A DNA stretch of 64,000 nucleotides from Lophium mytilinum (Eukaryota > Ascomycota > Dothideomycetes > Mytilinidiales > Mytilinidiaceae). The translations under genes and the position numbers were made by a program. Location of the stretch: contig MU004201.1 in the NCBI GenBank assembly GCA_010093605.1, forward strand, positions 73,216 to 137,215. Reading direction: 5' to 3'. The notes under the pieces are model-generated. The model searched no databases. It was not told the DNA's origin and saw nothing but the letters and a program-made list of their open reading frames with translations. Positions 1-12,755 of this stretch are shown here, in pieces. Positions within the stretch are counted from its first letter, which is position 1. Each line of letters begins with the position of its first letter.

Positions 1-1544
1 ATACGATTTAATAAAATAAAATTGCAAATAAAATACTTATATAAAAAATCATTAGAGATATATCTAGGGGAATAATAGCTGTATATCTTTTAATCTTTCT
101 ATATATCTTGTTTCTTCTTTAGACCTTTCTATTCTACTCTTTTTTATCTAGTTTTCTTATTAGCCTAAAGCATTACTCTAAGGTCTTTAAAATACTTATT
201 TAGGTTATTTATTATTTTTAAATGCCCTTTTAAAATGCAGTATTGCTATTAAATATTATATCCTTACTATATATCTTCCTAATACGCTTACTATAGACCT
301 TTAGCCGCTACTATAAACCTTAGCCTTTAGGCTGAAAAGTCTAGTATCTATAAATTTAATAAATAGCTATGCAATATTAGAAGATCTAAGTCCTACTGCT
401 ATAGTTAACTAAAGATCCTCAAACTCTTATACTGAATGGATATCCTAGTACACAGTAAGTCTTTTAAAATTCAATTTGAAAAGAAGATATAGTATAGTCT
501 ACTTAGTATAGTAATTAGTTATCCTACCTACTTATATCTATACCTAATAGATAAATGACTTTCTCTATGCCTTATCTATAATACTAAAGATATTTTAAAA
601 AAAGAAGCTTCTTTCCTAGGTGTTTTCATTATTATCTAATCTTGTAATAGCTCTTTTCTTTACACATTTTATAATAGATAGAAGTAGAAAGTGTCACTTT
701 CTCTACTTAGTCTATAGGTCTCTTCTGCGCTAAAACTTAAGTTATATTCATTACAGAATATAATGATCTTTTATTAAGATTGGGATTTTTTCTTAGCTAA
801 CTGTAGCACTAAGTTGTTTTTCTCTTAAACTAAAATACGTCTAGCTTCTTCTTTTTATCTATTCTGCTAAAAGTAATACTTCCTTTGTTTTTTATTATTT
901 CTAAAATAGTATATTATTAAGTTCCATAGCGCTTGAATGTTATAATTATTAAAAGCAAATTAACTTTAATATATAGAAGAGAAAATAGTACGTAATATCT
1001 TTAATTTACTCTCTAGCTATTATAGCAGGATGAAATTTAATACAATTAAGCTGTAGTATATAAAAGATGCTAGAATTTTAATATTTTAGTTTGAGTTATG
1101 GGGATAGTATCTATTAAAACAGTAGTAATCCCATAGCTAAGTACCAGGAATGTAATTCTACTCTAAATAACTCCTTAATTATTAAGGATTTCTAAATAAA
1201 ATCTATAAGAAGGGATTAAAAAAGTATAATTCTTTCTAATAGCCTTATTGCATTATTATTAAATTCTAATACTAAAACTAGATTGCTAAAGAAATATAAC
1301 CTACTATATCTAAGCTAAGCAAGTCTAGTGAATTATATAGAGAGGCTAGTAAATTTTCTTAGACTAGATAGATTTTTAGTTTACTAAGCCTATTAAACCC
1401 GCTTAGATCACTTATTATATAGTAAGGCCCTTCTATTATACTCTTTCTAATTAGATACCTTAATTTTAGTTCTTTTATTTTAGTTTGCTAATCTATTAGT
1501 ACTTTTATTCTATAGCCCTCCCGCTTAATATCTCGTAATTGCAT
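1..1544. other. AT-rich stretch, no gene seen
   Basis: Very AT-rich and rich in TA dinucleotides. No long open frame and no recognisable domain on either strand. It borders the decayed end of the Gypsy fossil that begins near 1545. Probably older RIP-degraded repeat DNA, but no family can be named. Confidence 0.6.
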
Positions 1545-4500
1545 TCCTAAGGGTTTATTTTAGAGGAGAAGAAGGCAATAGAATGGAGCAGGCCGTCTTT
1601 ACCTTCTTATAACATGACACTAGCAATAACGTAGTCTTAAGTGTTGGTCTAAATATAGACCTTTTTGCTATATTAAAAGTAGCAGAGAATAGGCGCGGTA
1701 GTGAACGCCGCTTTAAGTACTTGGAACGTTTATTTACATTTCTTATTCCAGACGAATTGGGCTTTAAGCTTCGTCTTCTTCCCGTTAGTTGTCTTTATTA
1801 TAGAGGTGAGCGGTAAGACTATCTAAGAAAATGCGTGTATAAAATATTAGTAGAAATTGGCGAATCCTATAAAGGCTTGTACATCGCGTAGGCATATAGG
1901 AGTCTTCTAATTAATAACTCTGCCGACTTTCTCGGGGTCCATTTGGACGCCTCCTATTGTAATAATAAGACCTAGGTACTTAATTTCTATTTTGTTGAAT
2001 TCGCATTTAGTAAAGTTATAATTGAGGTCGGCTTTATTAAGACGTTCGAGGACTTTAGCGACGTGCTCTTTGTATTGTTCTTTAGTGCTATTTATATAAA
2101 CCAAGATATTATCTATAGATATAGAGCAGAAGTTGTCTAGGTAGTTGTACAGTATTTAATTAATAAAGGATTAGAATTGGCCGGGACCTCCCGTAACGCT
2201 AAAAGGCATAATAATAGACCTGTATTACCCCCATTACGTAGAGAAGGCTGTAAGGCCTATATTACCTTCCCGCATTTAAATTTAATTAGACGCGGAGATT
2301 ATGTCTAGTTTAGAGTACTATTTATCGTTACTAAGCTTCTAAAGTGTCTCTTAGATAAGTAGTAGTAGCTATCTTATCTTAACTATTATAGCGTTAATAG
2401 CTCTATAGTTAACGCAGAAATAAACACCCCCTCTAGGTTTCTAGACGAGAAGTATAGGGGATAATATAGAGAATTATAACTTATAGATAAATCCTTTATT
2501 AAGGTTGTTGTCGATTAATTTCTTAACGACTTTAAGTTCTTCTTTTAATATGGCGTATGGGCGGGCTTTTAGTAGCTTACCGGCTCCTTTAATAAGGTTA
2601 ATTTTGTGGTTAATTCCGGGTTAATGCGGAGGCAGTGTATTGGTCTTAACTTAATTAAATATAGAGACGTAACGGCGTAGGCGTTCTAGAAGCTATTATT
2701 CCATCTCCTCTTAGAAGAGGTGCTTCGTAGTGCGCATGAATTTGTTAACGTCTTCGGCTAATATTTTACGTACTTTAAGAGGAACGTCGTTACCCATGCA
2801 AAAGGCAATAACTTATAGTCCGTTGCAGGCAATAAAAAAGTCGTTGTCTCCGTTCTCTAGAGTCTCTAGGACATGGCAAGGAACCTGTTTAAGTTTCCAT
2901 CCCTTACGCTTAGCAATGGAGGCTATGCGTATGCATGCGTCTGCGCTAATAGGTTTCTAGTTAGTGGCGTTGTAGTTAGTGTATTTGTTAGGCATATTTT
3001 TAGGGCGCATGCCGTTGGCCTATACAGTAATAGAGTTACAGTTAAAACGGTATTTACAGTTCTAGCATAGTTCGCAGTAAGACTAAATAGAGTCTAGACG
3101 GCCTGCTTTCTAGTTAATAGCTAGATTATAATCTTATAGCTAGTTAAGGCCTATTATAATGTCATAGTCTCTAATATTAGTAATATAGGCCTAGTAACGG
3201 CTTTAATAGCTGTTTATATCCCTGCTAAGGATGGCTTTATATATTACTTCTTAGGCGACGGCTAATTAGTTAGCTAGTTCGAGAACTCGGGCTTTCTTAA
3301 GGGGTCTCAAAGATAAATTTACTAGGTGCGCAAACTTAGTACTAGTAAATAGATTAGTGGCTCTATAATTAAGATAAGAATTAATTTTTATTATTTCTAT
3401 AGGCTGTCCTTTCTTATAGGTTTATACTATCGCTAAAAGAACTTTATTATTTACCTGCTTAACGTTGAATCCTCTATCTTTATTTCGAAATGGTTCCTAT
3501 TAAGCTTTACTAAGAGAGGCTGCTAAAATAATAATCCTTCTATGTTAAAGATTCTTTATAACTAAGTTCTTATTATATTATAGACTGCAATTATAGTCTA
3601 TAGCCTCGCTTTTCTCTTAGAGCCCTACCTTTAGAGCGACTAGAGCCGCGGTTATAATTAAGGGTATTATAATTGTTAAAGCTGTTATTGTTATCTAAGA
3701 GTTCTTCGGCGCGGGCAGCAGGGTTGTTAAGACGGGGTACTAAGAATAAATCTATCTAGCGAGTAGTGAAGCCTAATTTATTAAGTTGGTTTATAGGATA
3801 ATATAGATTGCGGGCGAAGCACTTAGAAAGATAGTAGTAGAAGCACTTACTATTCTTTATAAGCGCTTCTCTATTGCCTTCGCGGAGCTTATTAGGAGGT
3901 ACCTAATTAGAAGAAGGGGTAATCTTAACGTCTTCCTAGGTTATAGAGGTAGTAGCTGCATTTAAAGAACGTAGAGTATAGTTGCAGTTGCTATTATAGT
4001 TGCGGCGATTACAGTCGCGGTTATTGCGGTCCCGGTTATTGCGGTCGCGGTTGTCGCGGTTACGACTTTCGCGATTAAAGCCCTAGGGCTAGTTGCGGTT
4101 AAAGTTGCCAAAGCTATAATTAGTAGTAGGCTGCGTGTTCTTATTAGTGCTATTATTATAGAGCTATTTACGTGCAGCGTTAATATACTATAAGCTAGTT
4201 GTAAACCCTTTACCCGTAATGGCGCCATTAATAATGTCTAGGCAGAGTTTCTATTTAAGGTTGTAGACGTTGTTGTAGCCTTTATAGCCTGGGAGGTAGA
4301 TTGTATATAATCTTATTAGCTCCTACATTTAATTAGGTGTTATGCCGCTTATTAAGATAAGCTTATAAAGCTTATCTTTAGCGGTGCTAATTTTATTAGG
4401 GTTGTTATATTAGGAGTCTAAGAATGCGATAGCTTCCTAGACAGCAAGGAAGGGCTAATAGCTATCTTACTAGCCATAGAAGCCTATAAGGGGTATTCTA

Positions 4501-6470
4501 GTAAGTTGTTTACTAAGATAGGTTAGGCGTAAGGGTTTGCTAGATCTTATAGCATAGCTGCCGCAGTTAACTTTATTAAGAAATCCGCAATAGAATTTAG
4601 GGTACTTATTTTTATTACCTCTAAACTTATCTAGGTGGGGCTAGAACTTATCTTCTATATAAAGAACTCTATTTAGAGTAACGCCGATGTTTTAATAGTC
4701 TTTAGACGTCTTAATATAGGCGTTTTAGTAACAGCTCGCATTTTCTAAGTGTAAACGTAATTATAAGTATTAATAAAAGTAATGCTTACGGGAGCAGCTA
4801 CAACAACAAGGTGGGCTACGCGTGCGATCGCGACAAGGGGGGGCTTCCGTTGTTAGATAAGGGCGGGCTAGGGTTACGGCGGCTATAAACGCGTGCGTGC
4901 TCTATAGTGCGGCGAGCTTAATTTTTATTACTTACATGCTCTATAGTGCGACGAAGTTATTAGTATTACGGCCTACTAAGGGGCTATTATTAGCTTGCGC
5001 TTCTTCTAATTAGATTACTCTATTAAGGGAGGCGAGCAGATTTTTAGCTACTACAGTAATAGGGTCAACGGGTAGTAGAGGTATAATAGAAGGGGCTGGA
5101 CGGGACACTATTAGAGGCGTTATTGTAGGAGGCGTAGTTGCGAAAGTATGCTAGAGTGTCTGCAGTATTTTAATCTTGTTCTCTAACATAGTAAGGCGCG
5201 TATTATATTTATACTTATTCTTAGCTGCTTAAGTAAGGTTAGCTATAAGGCGCTTAATAATCTTTTCTTGCTCTATAGAACTGCTTATTAGCTTAGATAT
5301 AGTTCTTCTGCTAGGCGTTAATATCTGCATTAAGAGAAGCGATTATCTCCTTGTAAGTACGGAGTTCATTTTTACATTCTTCTAGTTTAGTTTTAATATT
5401 AAGTAGGCGTTTGAGTTTCTTATAGGCGGTTTCTAATTTATTGTCCTTTTTATTACATTCGTCCTTAAGGACTCTATTCTCGTTTTAGAGGTTGCGCTAT
5501 ACTTTCTAATTATCTTTGCATATTTACTAGAGGATCTTAGTTATAGCTTAATAGCTCCTAAGAATGCGGAAGAAGAAGATAGAATTGGCTTAGACTTGTG
5601 TAAGGAAGTCTTAAGAGTCTATAATCTCAATTAAGCCGTTAAACTATTTATCGCCGGGCAGGAGTAAATGGTCCAGGAGATTAGTAACGTTGTTAATGGC
5701 GTTAAGGAACGTGCCCGGGTTACGGCCCTAGCTAGGAGTATAGTACTTAACAATAGAGCCGTGGATTATTAGGTCCGGGGTGTATATAGAATTATCGACA
5801 TTATTATCTTTAGTAACGTCTTTGTCCTAGGTAAGCTAAATCTCTTTCTCTTAAGTAGGCTGCTAAGCGTCGTCTGCGCGTATTATTTAGGTAGACTGTT
5901 AGGTATCTTCTTTAGTTAGCTTTTTAAGGGGCGCGCTCTTTAGAGTCTTATAAGAAGACTTAGAGGGCGCGCTCTTTAGAGTCTTATAAGGAGACTTAAA
6001 GGGCGCATGGGACTATACGCGGGATAGTAGAAAGTAGCTGGCTAGTTATAAGCCGCTGCGCCCGGAGCGTCTAGGCTCTTTAGCGGAGACTTCTGCGCTT
6101 AGAGGTAGTGGATTGCTTATTATAGAGGTTTTAGCAGTAGCGCTTAGTAAGATAAGGTAGTATAGCGGCGCGCCTTTTTAGTGTTGTATATATAATTACA
6201 TAGGCACACTTACTAAACTATTAGATAGCTTAGTAAAGAAGGATCGAGGTATAAAAGTTAAAATAGTAATAGTAAAAAAGAATTAGTACTAGTTTAAGTA
6301 TTAGATATAACTTAATATTACAGTTACAGTGCAGAGAAGCTTAGTAGTATAAGGTAACTAGGTAGATTTATTTTAAGAGGTCGTGTAAGAAGCAGGAAAA
6401 GAGGCTTCCGGGAAGGAACTATATATATAGAGGAAAGAGAGGCGCGTAGGCGGCGCCAGGTAACGTAACA
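1545..6470 (-). mobile_element. Ty3/Gypsy LTR retrotransposon fossil (G1)
   Basis: Minus-strand Gypsy element. Read right to left it shows an LTR (6182-6470), a gag-like region (about 3.6-6.1 kb, with an Asn/Arg-rich stretch at 3960-4100), a protease region near 3.15-3.35 kb, reverse transcriptase at about 1.88-2.6 kb and the start of RNase H at about 1.55-1.8 kb. Support for RT is the stretch at 1907-2104, with KVLERL, KCEF and YLGLI as in the RT thumb of Gypsy elements, preceded by an ILVYI palm segment near 2.1 kb. RNase H entry is supported by FQVLKAAFTTAPIL near 1.74 kb. No integrase and no left LTR were recognised, so it is seen only in part. It is broken, with several dozen breaks of RIP type. 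It is clearly old. Confidence 0.85.
6182..6470 (-). repeat. Probable right LTR of G1
   Basis: Starts TGTTG and ends CGTAACA on the plus strand, so it is TG...CA bounded. It lies just upstream of the minus-strand gag region and holds a TATA-like run (6420-6430) at a sensible place for a minus-strand LTR promoter. The partner LTR was not found, so the exact ends are an inference. Confidence 0.45.
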
Positions 6471-6654
6471 GGTGTAGAGGCAAGAGGCCGGTGACGGGTA
6501 AACGTATAACCGGAAGGTAGGGCGTAATCTATTATATTAACTTATTAGGGCTGTAATAGATCTCCCTAGCTTTTTAATAATGTAATAGCTAGTATAGATA
6601 TAGCTATAGGATTTCTAAGTTTATTATATACCTAGGAAGAAGACTAGTGCTATA

Positions 6655-7260
6655 GAAAGACTCTTCTAAAGTCCTCTAGATGCTAATTAAATTCTAAAGG
6701 AACTCTATAGGGATATGAATGCATTTATTAATAGAAATATTAAAACTATAATATTAAATATTGCTCTAGCAGCAGTAGGCTATGTAGAGGACGCTACTAA
6801 TAAGGTGTATAATATATAGCTAGTAGAAGAGTATCTAGAGAACTTAGAGTATATTATAGCTAAGCTACTAATAATGTTATATTCTAAAGATATAGATTTA
6901 AAGGAATACTGCTTATTTAAGAAGAACGCCTGCTAATTTAGAATTTAACAATGCTATCTCTTCCATTATTAGTCTAAGAAGGTAGCTATTTAATAGGTTA
7001 TTAATAACCTAGAGCTGTAAGGACTTATAGGCTGTATAGAGAAAGGTAAGGTTTCTATTACTATACTATAGAAGTTGTAAAATAAAGAGAGAAAAGAGAC
7101 GCGAGCGCAGCAGCTAGAAGTACGCTGCTGTGCGCGCGCTAACGCGCTAGCGTGCTAGGAGGCGCAAGGGCACGTAATCTACATGCCCATCCTACTATGA
7201 ATAAAGGAAAAGGCCTTGCGAGGCCTAATAAGAGCTACACTAGAAGACTATTATAAATGT
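6655..7260 (+). pseudogene. Unknown coding remnant, copy P1
   Basis: One plus-strand frame reads as protein-like for about 200 codons, and nearly all stops are TAA or TAG as expected from CAA/CAG. Its last third (about 7010-7240) is rich in Lys, Glu, Gln, Arg and Ala (for example KGKV, NKERKET, RANALA, IKEKAL). The same stretch recurs inverted at 11790-12010 (P2). No domain is recognised. The basic, Gln-rich tail recalls the C-terminal tails of some fungal pogo/Fot1 transposases, but that is only a weak resemblance. It is a decayed gene or transposon piece. Confidence 0.5.
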
Positions 7261-8436
7261 CTATAATAATAGTACTTATTGCAGGCAGAAGAAACTATAC
7301 TAGTAAATAGCTTTTAGATACTAGGGGCTAGACCTCTAGTAGGAAATTTGCGCCTTTATTACTAGCTATAAAGAGTGCTAGGGCTAAGGATTGAATTGTA
7401 TAAAAGAGGCCTTACATTCTACCTAGAAGAGCATATTTTTAAAACAAGTATTAATTAATATTATTAAGCTACCAACCTGCAGGGGTTTCTATTTAATTAT
7501 TATTATTTAGGAATATATCTCCGGCTAGGTGGAGGATTATGCTCTATAAAAAGCTAACTTTAGATCTCTTGCATGCGTTCTATATAAGGATATTATTACA
7601 CTCTATACTTTAATGAGAAGACTAAGCATTAAGAGTAGAAGAGAGAATATAGTAAAAGTACTCTAGATGCTTATACTCTATATTATAAAGTATGTCTAGG
7701 CCTTAGCTTATTATCCGAAGGCTTAAGGTCTTATTAAGCGCGGCTCTTACCCTATTCTAGATACCCTAGTAAAGATAGAGGGAAACTAGTATAAAAATAT
7801 ATAATTACTTACTTAATATTTATTCTACTTTAAGTAGATGTAATAAGATTTCTAGAAAGTACATATTTTATCTAAATAAATACTAAAATTACAGTAGTAC
7901 TATACTATAGAGGTTTTAATTTATTAATTTATAGACCAAAAACTATTTAATTTTAGTAGCTTTTATTAACTTATATAGTAAATTATATTTCTAAGTAAAT
8001 GTATTTATCATTATATTAAGGCTTAAAGATCTAATAATTAGTAAATTTACAAGATCTAATAATCTATTATAGAGCAATAGAAAGTTAAATTAACTATATA
8101 ATGCCTTCTATAACTAGTTTATTTTTAAAAGTATTTAGGTAGTTATATTTGCTAGAACCTTTATATATTTCTTTCTACTTTTTGATTTTTATATTTTTAT
8201 AGTTAAACTTTATGTACCTTATAGAACATTTTGAAAAGACTCTTACAACTAGATTACTAGATCGGTTTTATTGAAATAGAGTAAGGACCATATTTATAGC
8301 AGTTAAGTTAAAGTTTTTAGAAACTTTATAGCTAGTAGAAAGTTACTTTGTCTAGTTTTATTAAAGATATAAATATATTATTTATGAATATAGCTAATTA
8401 AAAACCTTCTTTAGATTTAGTATACTTATAATTACT
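7261..8436. other. AT-rich DNA upstream of the membrane-protein gene
   Basis: No gene recognised. The last 100 bases before the ATG at 8437 are about 75 percent A+T with several TATA-like stretches and would contain the promoter of the downstream gene, but no single element can be fixed. Confidence 0.4.
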
Positions 8437-9597
8437 ATGCATCATGTAGATCAGTTTATAAGAGTAGATGAACTTAATAAAAACATTGGAAATAGAGTTA
8501 TTAATCTTGCTATTACATGTTTAGTTATTCAGTCTATTTTCTTTATTCTATTTTACATTGCAAGACACCTTAGTAAGACTCTTAAAGCATGGGAGTGTTG
8601 GATTTTTATACCATTAGCATATTTATGCTGTACTACTTTATGTATATGTGAAATTTGTAAGTTTTTCTATATATATTCTTTATTATATTTACTAAATCTA
8701 ATAATCTTAAAGTAGCTGTTAAGATTGGTGGCGAAGGACAACATATTACAGTTTTAAATACAGATACTATTACAACCCGGATTAAGATTAATATAATTGC
8801 AGAATATATTGATATTACAGCTATTACTAGTACTAAACTTGCTATTCTAATTCTATACTACCGAATCTTTTCAGTATGGCCTAAATTTCAGATTGCAATT
8901 TATTTTACTACTTTAATAGTACTAGGGACTTGGATAGGAGCACTAGTGCTTAGTATAGTAAAATGCCACCCATTTAGTAGTCAGTGGGACCACACTATTA
9001 AAGGCGGGCAATGTGGGGATTCTATAAGAGCATACCAGTTTCTTTTTATCCCTAATATCATTACAGATTGTATAATGTTAGTAATACTTTGTTATGCAGT
9101 CTATAAACTACAAGTCCAGTTACCAACTAAGATTAGTATTCTTACTACACTTTTAACGGGATCTATGTAAGCTTTTATCTTCTTATTTGTAAGTAAAGGT
9201 ACTAATAGTTTATATTAGTGGAATTATTACTTCAGTCCTCCGAATGCTATCTTTTCTTAATAATACCTCTTTACTTAATGACTTTACCTATAATTCGGTT
9301 TCTTTAACTTTATTTACTATTATAGAAGCTAGTACCTACTTTATAGCTGCCTGTATGCTAAGTCTTCGCCCCTTTAAACGGTATATATTTAAAGGGAAAA
9401 GCTTTACTAAATGGCTAGGGACTTATATAGGTAGAATTTGTGGAAGTTGGTTACAAAGCTCAGTATCTTTTAGCGGACTAAGATTAAGTAGTATATTAAG
9501 AACTACAGTAAACCAAAATAACTCTCTACAAGTAGATTGGAGCCATTTTGGTGAGAATTGGATGCAAATACTAGAAGAAGGTATTAGAGCAGACTAG
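8437..9597 (+). CDS. SAT4-family / fungal rhodopsin-domain integral membrane protein, three exons
   Basis: Exons 8437-8656, 8716-9166 and 9219-9597 join in phase to 1050 bases, a 349-residue protein with no internal stop, close to the usual size of this family (about 350-400). Seven hydrophobic segments fit the family: about residues 20-43, 54-73, 100-125, 131-155, 180-205, 210-232 and 250-272. Family signatures are seen in order: GGEGQHI in the first loop (usually G-x-G-x-H), KLAILILYYRIF in segment 3, CHPF...QWD plus a following Cys after segment 4, IPNIITD in segment 5, and SIGIITSVLR across the second splice site. The CFEM domain found in PTH11-like receptors is absent. Family members are seven-helix plasma-membrane proteins of mostly unknown ligand; a sensing role is inference. 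The start is the first ATG before segment 1. The gene is AT-rich but keeps CAA, CAG, CGA and TGG codons, unlike everything around it. Confidence 0.85.
8657..8715 (+). other. Intron 1 of the membrane-protein gene
   Basis: 59 bp, donor GTAAGT at 8657, branch-like ACTAAAT/CTAAT near 8691-8702, acceptor TAG ending at 8715. It interrupts a codon after its first base, and removal keeps the frame into VKIGGEGQHI. Length and signals are typical of ascomycete introns. Confidence 0.85.
9167..9218 (+). other. Intron 2 of the membrane-protein gene
   Basis: 52 bp, donor GTAAGC at 9167, branch site ACTAATA near 9201, acceptor ATTAG ending at 9218. It interrupts a codon after its second base. Splicing removes the apparent stop at 9168 and joins TGS to GIITSVLR, the expected sixth membrane segment. 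Confidence 0.85.
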
Positions 9598-11660
9598 AAT
9601 TTAATTTTTAAACTTATTAAGATAGTAAATAGTACTATTTAATAGAATATAAAAACTTATTTTTCTATCTTTTCTTTAAATACAGTAAAGATAGTCTTGA
9701 TTTAATATTATATAACGTAATATGTTATTAGAAATATACACTAGATAGATTTAAATGTTTATTTTCCTTGTTTTATCTATTAAGTAGATAGAAATATTTG
9801 AATTTTTATACTACTTATAGAATCTTTACTATAAAACCGTTATTATATATGGAAATACATACTATATTTTATAGTTCTTATTGTTTTTATATAATTAATT
9901 CCTTTTTACTAAGTAAGCATATAGTATAGAGAGATTATATAGTCTATATATTTAATAAATGTTTCTATAAAGTCTAGTATACTTAAAGACAACCTTCAAT
10001 ACAAGTATATATTCTCTTTTTAAGTTTTATAGCAATAGGAATTATACTATAATAGAGTTTTTATATCTATAAAATTAGTAGATATAATATATTAAAGAAA
10101 TATAAAATATTTCAGATTAAACTATCGCTAATGACTATATTAGCTAACTAAGACTATCTAGTAGCGCATCGTTCTAAGCTAATTTATTCTTTTAGATATA
10201 TTTTCTCTTATTCTTCCCTTTTTAACTTCCAACGTTTCTAGTAATTTCAACAACTATTTAATTTACGGAAATATGATATACTTTATATTATTATAGTCTA
10301 GTGTTAGATACTTACATACTATCTAATCAGTAATATATCGTTAGGGTAGATAGACCTAAATATATCTAGGTTTACTAATAATTTAGTTAGGTAAATATAT
10401 CATTAAATAAATAATAAAAGAAGTATTAGCATTAAATATTAATATAAGTAGATGATATTTACTATTATAGCATAATGTACTCTAAGTTTATTCCTATTAA
10501 ATAAGGCATAGTACTGCTTTTATAAGAAATAGTCTTTTATAGTGTAAATTTATAAGAAATAAGTATAACTAAATACTATATATTTATTATCATTAAATTC
10601 TTCTACGCTGGCGTAACTCCCGTTAAAGTCTGTATAGCTGTTCTTTCTAGGCTAATTTAGAAGGGAAAAACAGTTTCCTGCTAGGCAGTATAAGGTAGAA
10701 ACCTTATCCCTTATTATATTCGGGATTAAGCACCCTTTTCCATTATATTTTAGCTTTAGGGGCTATATAGTAGGTCTATAAGGACAAGTCTAGAATAAAC
10801 TTTTAAGAGCTATTATTCTAGATCTATTGAGATAGGGTTAGTGTTATTTTTATAGGTTTAAATTAAGTAGAATCTAGATAGTAAGATAGGATAAATAGAA
10901 TTAGCGTAAATGCTTGCATTTTATTAATGTCTAAGTAGGTCTTTTATCTAGAGTAATAAGAAAAGTTAAAAAATAGTAGTAAGAGGCCGTATAAGCTATA
11001 AAGAGTAAAACAGCTGCGTAGTATAAAGGTAGTATACAGCTATTAGGCAGGGCTTATTATATAGTAATATTTTTTTATCTTAGAAAAAGCTATATAGTCT
11101 ATAGTTATACTATTATTATTTTAGTGGGCTATTATTATCTATAATAAAGAGTTACTTACCCTTATTAAAGCTTTTAAAGAATAGAGGCCCAAATTAGCTA
11201 GTACTAATCTAGACAACCCTATTAATATACTTACAGATTATTACAATCTAGATTACATTATGTCTATAAAACACCTTAACCGTTGCTAGGTCGACTAGGC
11301 CGGCTTCCTTACTAGCTTTAACTTTAAAATTATCTATTAACTAGGCATCTTAGGGGGAAACTAGACAGCCTTACTAGACGTTTACAAGACTTTCCTACGG
11401 ATCTAAACGATCCTCGTCATTAATTTCAATACTAAACGATCCTTAAATCTTACAACTTAGAGGATAGAGTAGCACCTAATTTACTAGATATTTAAATAAG
11501 CTTACCTAAAGACGGCCCACGCCGCGCGCTAAGTCTAATCGGGCTAGTACCTTGCTATAAAGAGCTAGATCCGTTAATCGCCGTAGAGTCGCCACTCTTA
11601 AAGATATACTCTTAATTTCTGCTTGCGCCCGTATAACTCCGCAGCCACGCGCGCAACAAT
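9598..11660. other. AT-rich stretch, no gene seen
   Basis: Downstream of the membrane-protein gene. Strongly AT-rich to about 10.55 kb, then slightly richer in GC. No open frame longer than about 60 codons and no recognisable domain on either strand. Confidence 0.55.
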
Positions 11661-11668
11661 AATAATGT

Positions 11669-11704
11669 TAACCTTAACCCTAACCCTTACTCTAACCCTA
11701 ACCC
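11669..11704 (-). repeat. Interstitial telomere-like (CCCTAA) tract
   Basis: About six units of a 6-bp repeat, four of them exact AACCCT, with the others differing by one or two bases. CCCTAA/TTAGGG is the standard telomere repeat of filamentous ascomycetes. It is internal, flanked by ordinary decayed sequence on both sides. Confidence 0.7.
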
Positions 11705-11789
11705 TCCTCTCGCGGCTAATTCTTTTAAGAACAACGACAATCTTTATATAGAACCCGATTTAGTTTAATAACGCACACTTACTAACCTA

Positions 11790-12281
11790 TTTAATGAAGG
11801 CTATGTTAGGCTTTATAAGGCCTTTTCTTTTATTTATTGCAGGACGGGCACGTAGATTATATGCTTTCGCGCCTCTTAGTATGCTAGTGCGTTAGCGCGC
11901 GCATAGCAGCCTACTTCTAGCTGCTGCACTTGCGTTTCTTTTCTCTCTTTATCTTATAACCTCTATAGTATAGTAATATAAACCTTACCTTTCTCTATAT
12001 AGCCTACGAGTCTTTATACGCCCGCAATATTAAAACGGAGCGTAAAAATAAGTCTTTAGACTATAAGAATATTAGACTATATTAGATTAAGAAAGTTATT
12101 AACTATAGCGCTATATATAAGCTTAAGCTTCTATAAGATATACTAGCTAAACGGGTCTAGCTAGTTCTCTTACCTTACTTATAATACCTCTACAACGCTT
12201 AACCGGTTAAAGGCTAATAATAACCCGAGCCGCCGCCTATTATAGTTATTAATAAAGAAGGATAAGAAAATGTAGAGTACC
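11790..12281 (-). pseudogene. Unknown coding remnant, copy P2 (inverted relative to P1)
   Basis: The reverse complement of 11790-12010 matches 7010-7240 closely, both as DNA and as protein-like text (GYIEKGKV, DKERKET, QQLEV, RANALA, IKEKAL). Further upstream on the minus strand the frame continues to about 12281, where the G2 element inserted (target duplication CTATT). The original continuation of P2 should therefore lie to the right of 30042. Function not recognised. Confidence 0.5.
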
Positions 12282-12286
12282 CTATT

Positions 12287-12468
12287 TAGCACAGATTAAA
12301 CGTAATAAAAGTAGAGGTAAAAGGTGTCCTATTACTAGCTAGTAGGCGTAGCCTTAAAGGCTATGCGGGCGTCGGCGTATAGGACGCCGGCGTCCGGCTG
12401 GGCGTGCACGTGAACGTCCTGCACGTAAACACGTGCTGTACGCTAGAGCCTGCTATAGAACCGTAACA
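12287..12468 (-). repeat. Left LTR of G2
   Basis: 182 bp, ending CGTAACA, preceded by the target duplication CTATT at 12282-12286. Matches 18733-18827 followed by 29951-30037, which add up to exactly 182 bp. Confidence 0.85.
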
Positions 12469-12755
12469 ACTGCCCTAAATAATAAGATATTGTCGTCTTT
12501 AATAACTAGATATCTAAGCTACCCTCTATACCTAGGCTATCTTCTATGTCTAAGCCACCCTCTAATTTCTAAATAATAGCGTACTAAGATAATATAGACG
12601 ATAAAGGCAATAGGGAAGAAGTCTAAACTTATGAAAGATAAGTCGTAAAAGACAACGGGTCCGTGGAAGAAGACGGATTCGTGGAAGTTGTACAAGATAG
12701 CGAGTTGTAAAGAAGAATAACTCTTAGAAGGCTGGTAAAGCTATAAAGGGCTATA

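Noticed and set aside
3962-4228. Hydrophobic Thr/Ile-rich 88-residue minus-strand ORF
   Set aside because: A shadow frame over the Asn/Arg-rich repeats (GNRDRNNRDR type) of the G1 gag region.
11669-11704. True chromosome end
   Set aside because: Only about 36 bp and flanked on both sides by long unique or repeat DNA, so it is interstitial.
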